Below are positions 6,855 through 14,872 of a stretch of 21,594 nt of DNA, piece by piece. The stretch's first letter is position 1. Each line of letters opens with the position of its first letter. This DNA comes from an uncultured Alphaproteobacteria bacterium (lineage in GTDB: Bacteria > Pseudomonadota > Alphaproteobacteria > Puniceispirillales > Puniceispirillaceae). The notes under the pieces are model-generated. The model was not told where the DNA came from and made no database searches. It was given only the letters and a program-made list of their open reading frames with translations. Where the stretch lies: assembly GCA_937924895.1 (NCBI GenBank), contig CALEYP010000032.1, forward strand, positions 1 through 21,594, given 5' to 3'. Made by a program: the position numbers and the translations under genes.

Positions 6855-8045
6855 ATGGCACAGAGCAACCTTCTTCACAATAAACCTGTCGAAAAAGCAG
6901 TGATATCGTTTCAGCCAACGGCCATTCTTGTTCTTGAGGATGGCCAAGTTTTTACCGGCACGGGATTTGGGGCAGAGACCACAAATGTCGGCGAAGTCTG
7001 CTTTAACACCTCGATGACAGGCTATCAGGAGATTATGACAGACCCGTCCTATGCTGGGCAAATCATCAATTTCACATTTCCCCATATTGGTAATATCGGC
7101 ACAAATGATGTTGATGTGGAAACCACCACACCATCCTGCCTTGGTATGATTGTCCGTAATGATGTGACTAGCCCGTCTAATTGGCGCTCACACAGCCCCC
7201 TTGAAGCCTGGCTTATCCATCATAATCTGCCAGGTATTTCAGGGGTGGATACACGGGCACTGACACAATATATCCGCGATCATGGCGCACCAAAAGGTGT
7301 GATTTGCCACCGCGCTGATGGGCAATTTGATATCCCTGCCTTGCAAGAGATGGCCCGCAGCTGGCCTGGCCTCAACGGGATGGATCTCGCCAAAGAGGTC
7401 ACAGCAGAGGCGGCCGGTAGCTGGGCGCAAGGCGTCTATGATTTGGACGCACAAGCCTTCACCACAACCGAAGGCGCCTATCATGTGGTGGCGCTTGATT
7501 TTGGGATTAAGCATAACATTCTGCGCTGTTTGATTGAGGCAGGCTGTCAGGTCACAACCTTGCCAGCCAATGCCAGCGCTGATGAGATTATGGCGCATAA
7601 GCCTGATGGTGTCTTTTTATCAAATGGTCCAGGTGACCCAGCGGCAACAGCCGCCTATGCCGGTGCCGAGATTGCCAAGGTAGTAGCGGCTGATATTCCG
7701 GTCTTTGGGATTTGTATTGGTCATCAGCTGTTAGTGCTCTCTCAAGGCGGGAAGACAGTGAAGATGGATAAGGGCCACCGCGGGGCGAACCATCCGGTGA
7801 AAGACCTCATCACTGGCCAGATTGAAATTACGAGCCAGAATCATGGCTTCATGGTGGATGAAGACAACTTGCCTGATCATCTAGAGGTGACACATCGCTC
7901 TTTGTTTGATGGGTCTGTCGAAGGGGTGCGTCATAAGACAAAGCCGATGTTCTGTGTGCAATATCATCCAGAATCATCACCAGGTCCGCATGATTCACGC
8001 CATTTATTCACGCGATTCACAGATATGATGGCGGCGCAAAAATAA
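6855..8045 (+). CDS. carA: carbamoyl-phosphate synthase small (glutaminase) subunit
   Basis: CarA hydrolyses glutamine and channels ammonia to CarB, which makes carbamoyl phosphate for arginine and pyrimidine synthesis. The N-terminal domain shows LEDGQVFTGTGFGA and VCFNTSMTGYQEIMTDPSYAGQI, typical of the small subunit. The C-terminal class I amidotransferase domain has the nucleophile Cys287 in FGICIGHQLL and the partners His371 and Glu373 in VQYHPESSPGPHD (numbering from the ATG at 6855). The product is 396 residues. A TTG at 6846 would add three residues, but it lies only one base after the GAGGT ribosome site (6840-6844), whereas the ATG has a 10-base spacing and is preferred. It starts the carA-carB-greA cluster, 64 bases before carB, and is divergent from yqeY. 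Confidence 0.97.
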   Translation: MAQSNLLHNKPVEKAVISFQPTAILVLEDGQVFTGTGFGAETTNVGEVCFNTSMTGYQEIMTDPSYAGQIINFTFPHIGNIGTNDVDVETTTPSCLGMIVRNDVTSPSNWRSHSPLEAWLIHHNLPGISGVDTRALTQYIRDHGAPKGVICHRADGQFDIPALQEMARSWPGLNGMDLAKEVTAEAAGSWAQGVYDLDAQAFTTTEGAYHVVALDFGIKHNILRCLIEAGCQVTTLPANASADEIMAHKPDGVFLSNGPGDPAATAAYAGAEIAKVVAADIPVFGICIGHQLLVLSQGGKTVKMDKGHRGANHPVKDLITGQIEITSQNHGFMVDEDNLPDHLEVTHRSLFDGSVEGVRHKTKPMFCVQYHPESSPGPHDSRHLFTRFTDMMAAQK

Positions 8046-8109
8046 GCTGCCACGATCCTGATTATGAGTTTGAACAAAGTCTAACGACGTTAAAAGGGAA
8101 CGCCCGAAA

Positions 8110-11100
8110 ATGCCACGCAGAGACGATTTATCTTCCATTATGATCATTGGTGCTGGGCCCATCATCATTGGCCAGGCATGTGAATTTGACTATTCAGGCG
8201 CACAAGCCTGTAAAGCCCTCAAAGAAGAAGGCTACCGTGTAATTCTGGTCAATTCGAACCCAGCGACCATTATGACAGACCCGGTGATGGCAGATGCCAC
8301 CTATGTGGAGCCGATTACCCCTGATATGGTTGAAAAAATCATCGCCAAAGAACGGCCCGATGCCTTGCTGCCAACAATGGGTGGCCAGACCGCTTTGAAC
8401 ACAGCCTTGGCCTTGCATGAAAGTGGCGTGCTTGAAAAATATGATGTTGAGCTGATTGGCGCACGCCCTGCCTCGATTGAAAAAGCCGAAGACAGAAAAT
8501 TATTCCGTGATGCGATGGATAAAATCGGTCTGGAATCAGCCCGCTCTCGCACGGTGAATAATTTTGATGATGCCATTGCGGCCCTTGATGTCGTTGGCTT
8601 GCCTGCGATTATTCGCCCCTCCTTTACCCTTGGCGGCGAAGGGGGCGGTGTTGCTTATAACCGCGCTGAGTTTGAAAAAATTGTACAAGATGGTCTGCGC
8701 CTCTCGCCTGTGACTGAAATCCTCATCGAAGAATCTTTGCTTGGCTGGAAAGAATTTGAGATGGAAGTCGTGCGTGACAAGGCCGATAATTGCATCATTG
8801 TTTGTTCGATTGAGAATGTCGATCCGATGGGCGTTCATACCGGTGATTCTATCACGGTCGCCCCTGCGCTAACACTGACTGACAAAGAATATCAGGTGTT
8901 GCGTGATGCCTCTTTGGCGGTGTTGCGTGAGATTGGTGTTGATACAGGCGGTTCAAACGTCCAGTTCGCTGTCAGCCCAGATGATGGCCGCGTGATTGTG
9001 ATTGAGATGAACCCCCGTGTGTCTCGCTCGTCTGCTTTGGCGTCAAAGGCCACCGGTTTCCCGATTGCAAAAGTCGCGGCAAAGCTGGCCATTGGCTACA
9101 CGCTTGATGAGCTTGATAATGACATCACCAAAGTCACACCCGCCAGCTTTGAGCCAACCATTGACTATGTTGTGACCAAAATCCCGCGCTTTACCTTTGA
9201 GAAATTCTCTGGCGCGGTCGCTGAATTATCAACCTCTATGAAATCAGTTGGCGAGGCAATGTCAGTCGGCCGCTCTTTCGAGGAATCATTGCAAAAAGCG
9301 CTGCGCTCCATGGAAACAGGCTTGTGCGGTTTGAATGAAATTGACCTGCCAGAAACAGATGATGCCTCCTCAGAGGATGCGATGCGCGGCTGGCTCTCAG
9401 GCCAAACACCGAACCGTATCTTGCGGATTGCCCAGGCGATGCGTGCCGGCCTATCGATTGATGAGCTTCATTCCATCACCAAATGGGATACGTGGTTCCT
9501 AGAGCGTATGGCCAATATCATCGCCCATGAAAAAGCGGTACAAGATGATGGCTTGCCGCAATCAGATTATGGGTTGCGTCAGCTGAAATCGCTGGGCTTC
9601 TCGGATGAGCGTTTGGGCCAATTGGCAGGCATGACCGAAGCCGCTGTGACAGAGGCGCGCCTCGCTCATAACATTACACCTGTGTTCAAGCGGATTGATA
9701 TCTGTGCGGCTGAATTCTCTTCAGCCACCGCCTATCTCTACTCCTCATTTGAAAATACGGCAGGGGCGGCTTGTGAAGCGCGCACCTCTGATCGTGAGAA
9801 GGTGGTTATCCTAGGCGGCGGACCAAACCGCATCGGTCAGGGCATTGAGTTTGATTATTGCTGTGTGCATGCGGCCTATGCTCTGACTGAGGCGGGTTAT
9901 GAGACCATCATGGTGAATTGTAACCCTGAGACAGTCTCAACTGACTATGACACCTCAGATCGCCTCTATTTTGAGCCTCTTACGGCTGAGACTGTGATTT
10001 CTATCATCCGCAAGGAGCAAGAAACAGGCACCGTCAAAGGGGTGATTGTCCAGCTTGGTGGTCAGACGCCGCTGAAAATTGCGGCGGCGATTGAAGCTGC
10101 TGGTATTCCTATTCTTGGCACAAGCCCAGATGCGATTGATTTGGCCGAAGATAGAGAGCGCTTCCAACAATTATTGATGAAGCTTGACCTCAAACAGCCT
10201 GCTAATGGTATCGCCACATCAGCGGCGCAGGCACGCGCCATCGTTGATGAGATTGGCCTGCCTGTCGTCATTCGCCCCTCTTATGTATTGGGTGGCCGCG
10301 CGATGGAAGTGGTGCATCAGACCGAAGAATTGGAACGCTATATGCGTGATGCGGTGATTGTCTCTGGTGACAATCCTGTCCTGATTGACCGGTTCTTGGA
10401 TAATGCGGTTGAGGTGGATGTGGATGCGCTCTGCGACGGCACAGATGTCTTTATCGCTGGTATCATGGAACATATTGAAGAAGCTGGTATCCATTCCGGT
10501 GACTCTGCCTGTTCTTTGCCACCGCAAAATCTATCAGATGCGGTGCTCGCAACGATCAGAGCCCAGACTGATTCCCTTGCGCGCGCCTTGAATGTGGTGG
10601 GTTTGATGAATGTCCAATTCGCGGTGAAGGATGAAGAGGTTTATCTTCTTGAAGTCAACCCACGCGGATCTCGCACCGTGCCATTTGTGGCCAAAGCCAC
10701 AGGCGTGCCAGTGGCCAAAATTGCCTCACGCATCATGGCTGGTGAAAAGCTCAGCAGCTTTGCGCTTGAAGATAAGCCGCTGGATCATATCGCAGTCAAA
10801 GAGGCGGTCTTCCCGTTTGAGCGTTTCCCAGGCGTTGATGTGTTCCTTGGCCCAGAGATGAAATCGACAGGCGAGGTCATGGGGATTGATAAAGATTTCG
10901 GTCGCGCCTTTGCCAAATCACAAATGGGGGCAGGCACGCATTTGCCGCTGAAAGGCACGGTCTTTATCTCTATTAAAGATGCTGATAAAGCGGCCTATGT
11001 GCCGATTTGTGCAGAGCTTGTCTCTCTTGGCTTCTCCATTGTTGCCACAGGCGGGACACATGCGGCCCTCGCGGCGGCTAATGTACCAGCGACCAAAATC

Positions 11101-11352
11101 AATAAGGTGATGGAAGGCCGGCCTCACGCCGTTGATGCGATGCTATCTGGCGAGATTGACCTTGTCTTTAACACCGCGCATGGTGCTGCCTCCATCAGAG
11201 ACAGCCTCTCACTTCGTCAAACCGCTTTGACAAATAAAATTCCGTACTACACCACCGTAGCTGGAAGCCGGGCAGCCGTCGCGGCTATCAAAGCGATGCA
11301 AAATGCGACGCTAGAAGTGAAATCACTGCAGGATTTTCTCCCCGCATCTTAA
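8110..11352 (+). CDS. carB: carbamoyl-phosphate synthase large subunit
   Basis: The 1080-residue synthetase subunit that uses two ATP to turn bicarbonate and CarA-derived ammonia into carbamoyl phosphate. It has two homologous ATP-grasp halves. The first starts at SIMIIGAGPIIIGQACEFDYSG and includes PSFTLGGEGGGVAYN. The second starts near residue 563 with VVILGGGPNRIGQGIEFDYC and includes PSYVLGGRAMEVV. Between them lies the oligomerisation region (about 400-555). The last 140 or so residues are the MGS-like allosteric domain, with FSIVATGGTHAAL and VFNTAHGAASIRDSLSLRQTAL. All blocks are intact and the length is standard. The ATG follows an AAGGGA site (8094-8099). The gene is cotranscribed with carA on spacing and orientation. 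Confidence 0.98.
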   Translation: MPRRDDLSSIMIIGAGPIIIGQACEFDYSGAQACKALKEEGYRVILVNSNPATIMTDPVMADATYVEPITPDMVEKIIAKERPDALLPTMGGQTALNTALALHESGVLEKYDVELIGARPASIEKAEDRKLFRDAMDKIGLESARSRTVNNFDDAIAALDVVGLPAIIRPSFTLGGEGGGVAYNRAEFEKIVQDGLRLSPVTEILIEESLLGWKEFEMEVVRDKADNCIIVCSIENVDPMGVHTGDSITVAPALTLTDKEYQVLRDASLAVLREIGVDTGGSNVQFAVSPDDGRVIVIEMNPRVSRSSALASKATGFPIAKVAAKLAIGYTLDELDNDITKVTPASFEPTIDYVVTKIPRFTFEKFSGAVAELSTSMKSVGEAMSVGRSFEESLQKALRSMETGLCGLNEIDLPETDDASSEDAMRGWLSGQTPNRILRIAQAMRAGLSIDELHSITKWDTWFLERMANIIAHEKAVQDDGLPQSDYGLRQLKSLGFSDERLGQLAGMTEAAVTEARLAHNITPVFKRIDICAAEFSSATAYLYSSFENTAGAACEARTSDREKVVILGGGPNRIGQGIEFDYCCVHAAYALTEAGYETIMVNCNPETVSTDYDTSDRLYFEPLTAETVISIIRKEQETGTVKGVIVQLGGQTPLKIAAAIEAAGIPILGTSPDAIDLAEDRERFQQLLMKLDLKQPANGIATSAAQARAIVDEIGLPVVIRPSYVLGGRAMEVVHQTEELERYMRDAVIVSGDNPVLIDRFLDNAVEVDVDALCDGTDVFIAGIMEHIEEAGIHSGDSACSLPPQNLSDAVLATIRAQTDSLARALNVVGLMNVQFAVKDEEVYLLEVNPRGSRTVPFVAKATGVPVAKIASRIMAGEKLSSFALEDKPLDHIAVKEAVFPFERFPGVDVFLGPEMKSTGEVMGIDKDFGRAFAKSQMGAGTHLPLKGTVFISIKDADKAAYVPICAELVSLGFSIVATGGTHAALAAANVPATKINKVMEGRPHAVDAMLSGEIDLVFNTAHGAASIRDSLSLRQTALTNKIPYYTTVAGSRAAVAAIKAMQNATLEVKSLQDFLPAS

Positions 11353-11364
11353 GCAAAATACAGG

Positions 11365-11419
11365 GCCTATGTGCTGATTCATAATGACAAAAACAGTTAA
11401 TTATGACAGGCTCATAGGC
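11365..11419. repeat. nested inverted repeat between carB and greA
   Basis: Outer arms GCCTATG (11365-11371) and CATAGGC (11413-11419) enclose inner arms TCATAAT (11379-11385) and ATTATGA (11400-11406). Both pairs are perfect, and the gaps between them are nearly symmetric (7 and 6 bases). In RNA the outer stem can extend by a G-U and a G-C pair. The 55-base element sits 26 bases before the greA start and has no T-run, so it is not a standard terminator. Confidence 0.6.
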
Positions 11420-11445
11420 TCAGAATAAGCAAGGTGAGTGTTGCT

Positions 11446-11925
11446 ATGGAAAAGATTCCATTTACCCCGCAAGGGCTTGAAACATTAAAGGCAGAATTGA
11501 ACCATCTCAAAAATGCAGAGCGGCAGGCCGTCATTCGTGCGATTGCCGAAGCCAGAGAGCATGGTGATTTGTCTGAAAATGCGGAATATCATGCGGCGCG
11601 TGAACGTCAATCTTTCATCGAAGGCCGTATCAAAGAGCTTGAAGATGTTACCAGCCGTGCAGAAGTGATCGATTTGGCCAAATTAACAGGCGAGACAGTG
11701 ACATTTGGCGCCCAGGTTGTTGTCGCAGATGAAGAGACAGATGAAGAATCCACCTATCATATTGTTGGTCCCTATGAGGCTGATATTGAATTAGGGCGAA
11801 TCTCAACATCCTCTCCCATTGCCAAGGCTTTGATCGGCAAAAAGGTAGGGGATAGCGCTGAGGTACAAACCCCGCGCGGCCCGCATCCCTATGAGATTCT
11901 CTCAATTGAGATTATTGGCGCCTAA
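11446..11925 (+). CDS. greA: transcript cleavage factor GreA
   Basis: GreA rescues backtracked RNA polymerase by stimulating its intrinsic transcript cleavage through the secondary channel. The 159-residue product begins MEKIPFTPQGLETLKAEL. The N-terminal antiparallel coiled coil spans about residues 10-76; its tip motif HGDLSENAEYHAARE carries Asp41 and Glu44, the residues that place the catalytic metal. The C-terminal FKBP-like domain contains RISTSSPIAKALIGKKVGD. A GTG at 11434 would add four residues, but AAGGTGAG at 11431-11438 is the ribosome site for the ATG at 11446, which also gives the usual N-terminus. It closes the carAB cluster and is followed by a strong terminator. Confidence 0.97.
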   Translation: MEKIPFTPQGLETLKAELNHLKNAERQAVIRAIAEAREHGDLSENAEYHAARERQSFIEGRIKELEDVTSRAEVIDLAKLTGETVTFGAQVVVADEETDEESTYHIVGPYEADIELGRISTSSPIAKALIGKKVGDSAEVQTPRGPHPYEILSIEIIGA

Positions 11926-11943
11926 CAAACTTGCCAATCAGAT

Positions 11944-11974
11944 AAAAAAAGTGGCGGCTCTTGGCCGCCTTTTT
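11944..11974 (+). terminator. rho-independent terminator after greA, shared with the convergent lrp-type gene
   Basis: GGCGGC (11953-11958) pairs with GCCGCC (11964-11969) around a 5-base loop and is followed by five T. Seven A precede the stem, so it can also stop transcription from the convergent Lrp/AsnC gene, whose stop codon is at 11987. Confidence 0.9.
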
Positions 11975-11986
11975 CTGTTGGGGGGC

Positions 11987-12472
11987 TTATCCCTCATCAA
12001 GCGCGATTGGCACGCCTGGTAAATCCTTATGGCTGCGAATAGCAAGCGCGGTTTTAACATGGCTCACATTTGGTGCAGGCGTTAATTTACTGGTGAGGAA
12101 TACTTGAAAATCATCCCAGTCTTTGGCCACGATTTTCAACAGAAAATCAGTTTCCCCCATCAACATATGGCATTCGCGTACAGTCTCCCAGCTACCAACC
12201 ATCTCTTCAAAGTCACGCAAATCGGCCTCGGCCTGTGAGGTTAGCCCAACAAAGGCGAAAATCGTCACGCTATAGCCCAGTGCTTCGGCATCAATATCAG
12301 CATGATAGCCTTTAATCACACCTTCGGTTTCCAAGGTGCGCATACGGCGCAAGCAGGGCGGCGCAGAAATCCCAGCATTTTGGGCAAGTTCAACATTGGT
12401 GATACGGCCATTATCTTGCAGATCAGACAAAATCTGCTTATCAACCGCATCTAATTTGATTTTCTTCGTCAT
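11987..12472 (-). CDS. Lrp/AsnC family transcriptional regulator
   Basis: A 161-residue feast/famine regulator. The N-terminal winged helix-turn-helix is at about 7-60 (LDAVDKQILSDLQDNGRITNVELAQNAGISAPPCLRRMRTLETEGVI, with the recognition helix near 36-47). A RAM ligand-binding and oligomerisation domain follows at about 68-145, with the glycine-containing effector turn in CHMLMGETDFLLKI. Such proteins form octamers or 16-mers, sense amino acids and often repress themselves. The gene is divergent from the ELM1-like gene over a 164-bp AT-rich region with two dyads, so autoregulation or control of the neighbour is plausible. It converges on greA across a shared terminator. Whether it is the orthologue of Lrp, AsnC or a specific paralogue cannot be decided from sequence alone. 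The translation start is the ATG at 12472; its ribosome site is poor. Confidence 0.92.
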   Translation of the reverse strand: MTKKIKLDAVDKQILSDLQDNGRITNVELAQNAGISAPPCLRRMRTLETEGVIKGYHADIDAEALGYSVTIFAFVGLTSQAEADLRDFEEMVGSWETVRECHMLMGETDFLLKIVAKDWDDFQVFLTSKLTPAPNVSHVKTALAIRSHKDLPGVPIALDEG

Positions 12473-12540
12473 CGTCGTTCGAACCTATAGTTTTTGCGCC
12501 CAAGATGGAGTAGATGTTAGAGTATCCAAAGCTAGTCTTG

Positions 12541-12576
12541 GTAATAATATTACAATTTTTGAGATATTTTTCAAAA
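12541..12576. promoter_or_regulatory. two AT-rich dyads in the lrp-ELM1 control region
   Basis: GTAATA-A-TATTAC (12541-12553) is a perfect 13-bp palindrome. Four bases on, TTTTGA (12557-12562) and TCAAAA (12571-12576) form a second inverted repeat. Both lie in the middle of the divergent intergenic region. Lrp-type regulators favour AT-rich degenerate dyads, so these are candidate operators for the adjacent regulator. Confidence 0.4.
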
Positions 12577-12636
12577 TACTATCGATAAATCGTGATGATT
12601 TTTTTCAGATAATACCAAAATCCAGAGGTATCCGTC

Positions 12637-13665
12637 ATGTCTCACACCCCATCTTCTGAGTCTCTCATGGACGAATTGGCACAAGAAGAGGCCCGCTTAA
12701 AAGAGGCGATGAAGACATGGGTGATCTCAGATGGGACGGCGGGCATGGTCTCGCAATCGCTGGCGTTGGTTCAAGCGATGGGGATCCCTTTCAAACAGGT
12801 ACAGATTTATCCGAGCCCCATTTATCGTTTGTTTCCGCAAATGGGCGCTGTGCCCTTTATGCCGATCAGCCCACGCCGCAGTGACCGGAAATTAGGCCCG
12901 CCTTGGCCAGAGCTTGTGATTGCCTGTGGCAAGCGGATGGCTGGTGCCGCCCTCGCTATCAAACGGCTCAATCGCGGTCAGACCAAATTGGTTCATATTC
13001 AAGACCCTCATATTGATCCGCGCTATTTTGATGCGATGGTCATCCCGCGCCATGATGCGCTGGCCTCTGCGGGCCATGCCCATATTATCCCCTCTCTTGG
13101 GGCGCTTAATCGTCTGACCTCTGACATCATTACAGAAGAGGCGCAAACGCTCTCAGACAGGCTTGGGACCATTGCCACCCCTATCACAGGGGTGATGGTG
13201 GGCGGCACGAATCGTCGCTATCGCCCCCGCCGTCAAGACTATGAAAGATTTGCCGCAGATCTGGTCTCTTATGCCAAGGCGCAGGGCCGATTTTTAGTTG
13301 TGGCCACCTCACGGCGCACCTCCAAAGAGGGGGCGCGTATTTTGGCTGAGGCCTTAGCGCCAGTGCCGCATCGCTTATGGACGGGCCAAGATGAAGGCAA
13401 TCCCTATCCTGGCTTGCTTGGTCTCGCCACAGAGATGGTGGTCACCTCTGATTCAGTGAATATGATGTCAGAAGCTGCCATGACAGGGTTGCCGCTTTAC
13501 AGCTATGAGCTGCAACCAGAAGAGGGCCGGCTGGCGCTCTTTCATCGCCAGATGCAAGATGGCGGCTATAGCAAACCCTTTGGTACGCCCTTTACCACGG
13601 CGCCACGGATATTGGACCAAACCAATGATATCGCGCATCAGGTGATGGCGCTCTTAGGGCGCTAA
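12637..13665 (+). CDS. mitochondrial fission ELM1-like protein (DUF1022 family)
   Basis: A 342-residue protein of the DUF1022 family, whose plant members (ELM1) recruit dynamin-related proteins to mitochondria; the bacterial function is not established. The layout resembles GT-B glycosyltransferases: an N-terminal half with WVISDGTAGMVSQSLALVQAMG (28-49), then KLVHIQDPHIDPRYFDAMVIPRHD (117-140). The C-terminal half has VMVGGTNRRYR (186-196), VVATSRRTSKEG (221-232) and VVTSDSVNMMSEAAMTGLPLY (268-288), the last looking like a nucleotide-sugar binding loop. These four blocks are the usual family signature. The ATG at 12637 follows AGAGG with an 8-base spacing. A role in cell-envelope glycan synthesis is possible from the fold, but that is inference. 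It is divergent from the Lrp/AsnC gene and convergent with msrP. Confidence 0.85.
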   Translation: MSHTPSSESLMDELAQEEARLKEAMKTWVISDGTAGMVSQSLALVQAMGIPFKQVQIYPSPIYRLFPQMGAVPFMPISPRRSDRKLGPPWPELVIACGKRMAGAALAIKRLNRGQTKLVHIQDPHIDPRYFDAMVIPRHDALASAGHAHIIPSLGALNRLTSDIITEEAQTLSDRLGTIATPITGVMVGGTNRRYRPRRQDYERFAADLVSYAKAQGRFLVVATSRRTSKEGARILAEALAPVPHRLWTGQDEGNPYPGLLGLATEMVVTSDSVNMMSEAAMTGLPLYSYELQPEEGRLALFHRQMQDGGYSKPFGTPFTTAPRILDQTNDIAHQVMALLGR

Positions 13666-13676
13666 AACAAATGATA

Positions 13677-13703
13677 AAGAGGCATGGCTTTCCCCTGCCT
13701 CTT
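13677..13703. terminator. hairpin between the convergent ELM1-like and msrP genes
   Basis: AAGAGGCA (13677-13684) pairs perfectly with TGCCTCTT (13696-13703) around an 11-base loop. It lies in the 52-bp gap between two convergent stop codons. T-runs are short on both sides, so it is probably a shared, moderate terminator. Confidence 0.5.
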
Positions 13704-13717
13704 ATCCCCAGCCTCTC

Positions 13718-14680
13718 TTAGAAGAAGAGGTCCTTTGGATTATCATTCTGATAGAGCCCAGCTACCAAATCACCATAGCCATTATAGAGCTGGGTCGGTA
13801 CACGCTCATTTGTGCCAAGTAGCCGTTCGGTGGCTTGTGACCATCTACGATGAGGTACCTCAGGGTTCACATTGGCAAAAAAGCCATATTCATTGCCATT
13901 TGCTTCCTGCCAGAAACTCAAAGGGGCCTCAGCCGCAAAGGAAAAGCGTGTGATGGATTTAATTGATTTAAAGCCATATTTCCACGGCACGACCAGGCGG
14001 ATAGGTGCGCCATTTTGCTTGGGCATTTCCTTGCCATAAAGCCCTGTGGCAAGGAAGGCCAGCTCATGCGTCGCTTCATCCAGCCGCAGCGCTTCTACAT
14101 AAGGCCATGGGAACCATGATTGGCTTTGCCCTGGTGCCACTTTCGGGTCAAGGAAGGTTTCCATCACCAAATAGCGTGCCTCTGGTTTTGGGTCAGCTAG
14201 CGCTACTAATTTTGCCAGCGGCACCCCTGTCCATGGCACAGCCATGGCCCACGCTTCCACACAGCGATGGCGATAGAGGCGCTCTTCCATCGGGCCTGTC
14301 TTTTTAATCAGGTCAGCGGCGTCAATTTCCATCGGGTTATGACAGAGCCCATCAATCCTGACCATCCATGGGTCCGTGACGAGTTTCTGAGCTTTGCGCC
14401 AAATATTCTTATTGGAGCCAAATTCATAAAAATTAGTATAGGTTGTCGCGTCATCTTCCGGGCTGATATCACGGTCAAGCTGATAGGCCTGATTGCGCAT
14501 CGCCGGAAAGCCGGTGATAGGGGCGGCATGGGCCAGTGATGATAAGCCTGTAGAGCTAGCCATTAGCCCCACGCCAGTGAGGCCAGCCGCTTTCAGAAAC
14601 TGGCGGCGGTTATGATAAATATGTTCATCTGTGGCCAATGACTCTTTCATATGCCAGCTGGGGGTGCGTTTGAGTAACAT
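13718..14680 (-). CDS. msrP: MsrP-type periplasmic methionine sulfoxide reductase, molybdopterin subunit
   Basis: A 320-residue member of the sulfite-oxidase-fold family of E. coli MsrP (YedY), which reduces methionine sulfoxide in periplasmic proteins with a molybdenum cofactor. A twin-arginine signal is visible: RRQFLKAAGLTGVGLM (25-40), ending near AHAAPITGF (50-58), so the folded, cofactor-loaded protein is exported by Tat. Cys140 in YRHRCVEAWAMAVPWTG matches the molybdenum-ligating cysteine. Downstream blocks FPWPYVEALRLDEA, PIRLVVPWKYGFKSIKSI and NEYGFFANVNPEVPHRRWSQ are typical. The ATG at 14680 follows a GAGAGG site. The usual heme membrane partner msrQ is not adjacent: the flanking genes are a convergent ELM1-like gene and a divergent DUF1761 gene. 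The electron donor must be elsewhere or different. Confidence 0.93.
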   Translation of the reverse strand: MLLKRTPSWHMKESLATDEHIYHNRRQFLKAAGLTGVGLMASSTGLSSLAHAAPITGFPAMRNQAYQLDRDISPEDDATTYTNFYEFGSNKNIWRKAQKLVTDPWMVRIDGLCHNPMEIDAADLIKKTGPMEERLYRHRCVEAWAMAVPWTGVPLAKLVALADPKPEARYLVMETFLDPKVAPGQSQSWFPWPYVEALRLDEATHELAFLATGLYGKEMPKQNGAPIRLVVPWKYGFKSIKSITRFSFAAEAPLSFWQEANGNEYGFFANVNPEVPHRRWSQATERLLGTNERVPTQLYNGYGDLVAGLYQNDNPKDLFF

Positions 14681-14803
14681 TGCGTTATCCTCTCTCTCCT
14701 ATCAGGGCGTGCGGCCCTACCATATCTATGAACTAGCATGATGACGGCCTTCGTCATTACTCTAACGGGGAAACTATGGCCAAAAAAAGGGCAAATCATG
14801 ATA

Positions 14804-14828
14804 CCGCTTTCACATTTGCGTGAAGCGG
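14804..14828. repeat. inverted repeat overlapping the DUF1761 promoter
   Basis: CCGCTTTCAC (14804-14813) pairs with GTGAAGCGG (14820-14828) with one bulged base. It covers the -35 element proposed for the DUF1761 gene. A second small dyad, CGGGC-GT-GCCCG (14826-14837), overlaps its right arm within the spacer. It could be an operator site; the binding protein is unknown. Confidence 0.35.
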
Positions 14829-14844
14829 GCGTGCCCGTTACAAT
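14816..14844 (+). promoter_or_regulatory. candidate promoter of the DUF1761 gene
   Basis: TTGCGT (14816-14821) and TACAAT (14839-14844) are spaced by 17 bases. The -10 matches 5 of 6 and the -35 only 3 of 6 consensus bases. The start would fall near 14851, leaving a short leader with the AAGGGGG ribosome site. Confidence 0.4.
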
Positions 14845-14872
14845 AAGCGAGTGATCACAAGGGGGAAAAAAG

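Noticed and set aside
6727..7085. Minus-strand frames over the start of carA
   Set aside because: They overlap carA and its promoter, lack ribosome sites and have no recognisable domains.
8082..8092. TAACG-A-CGTTA dyad in the carA-carB gap
   Set aside because: Short single palindrome inside an operon with no promoter context; likely chance.
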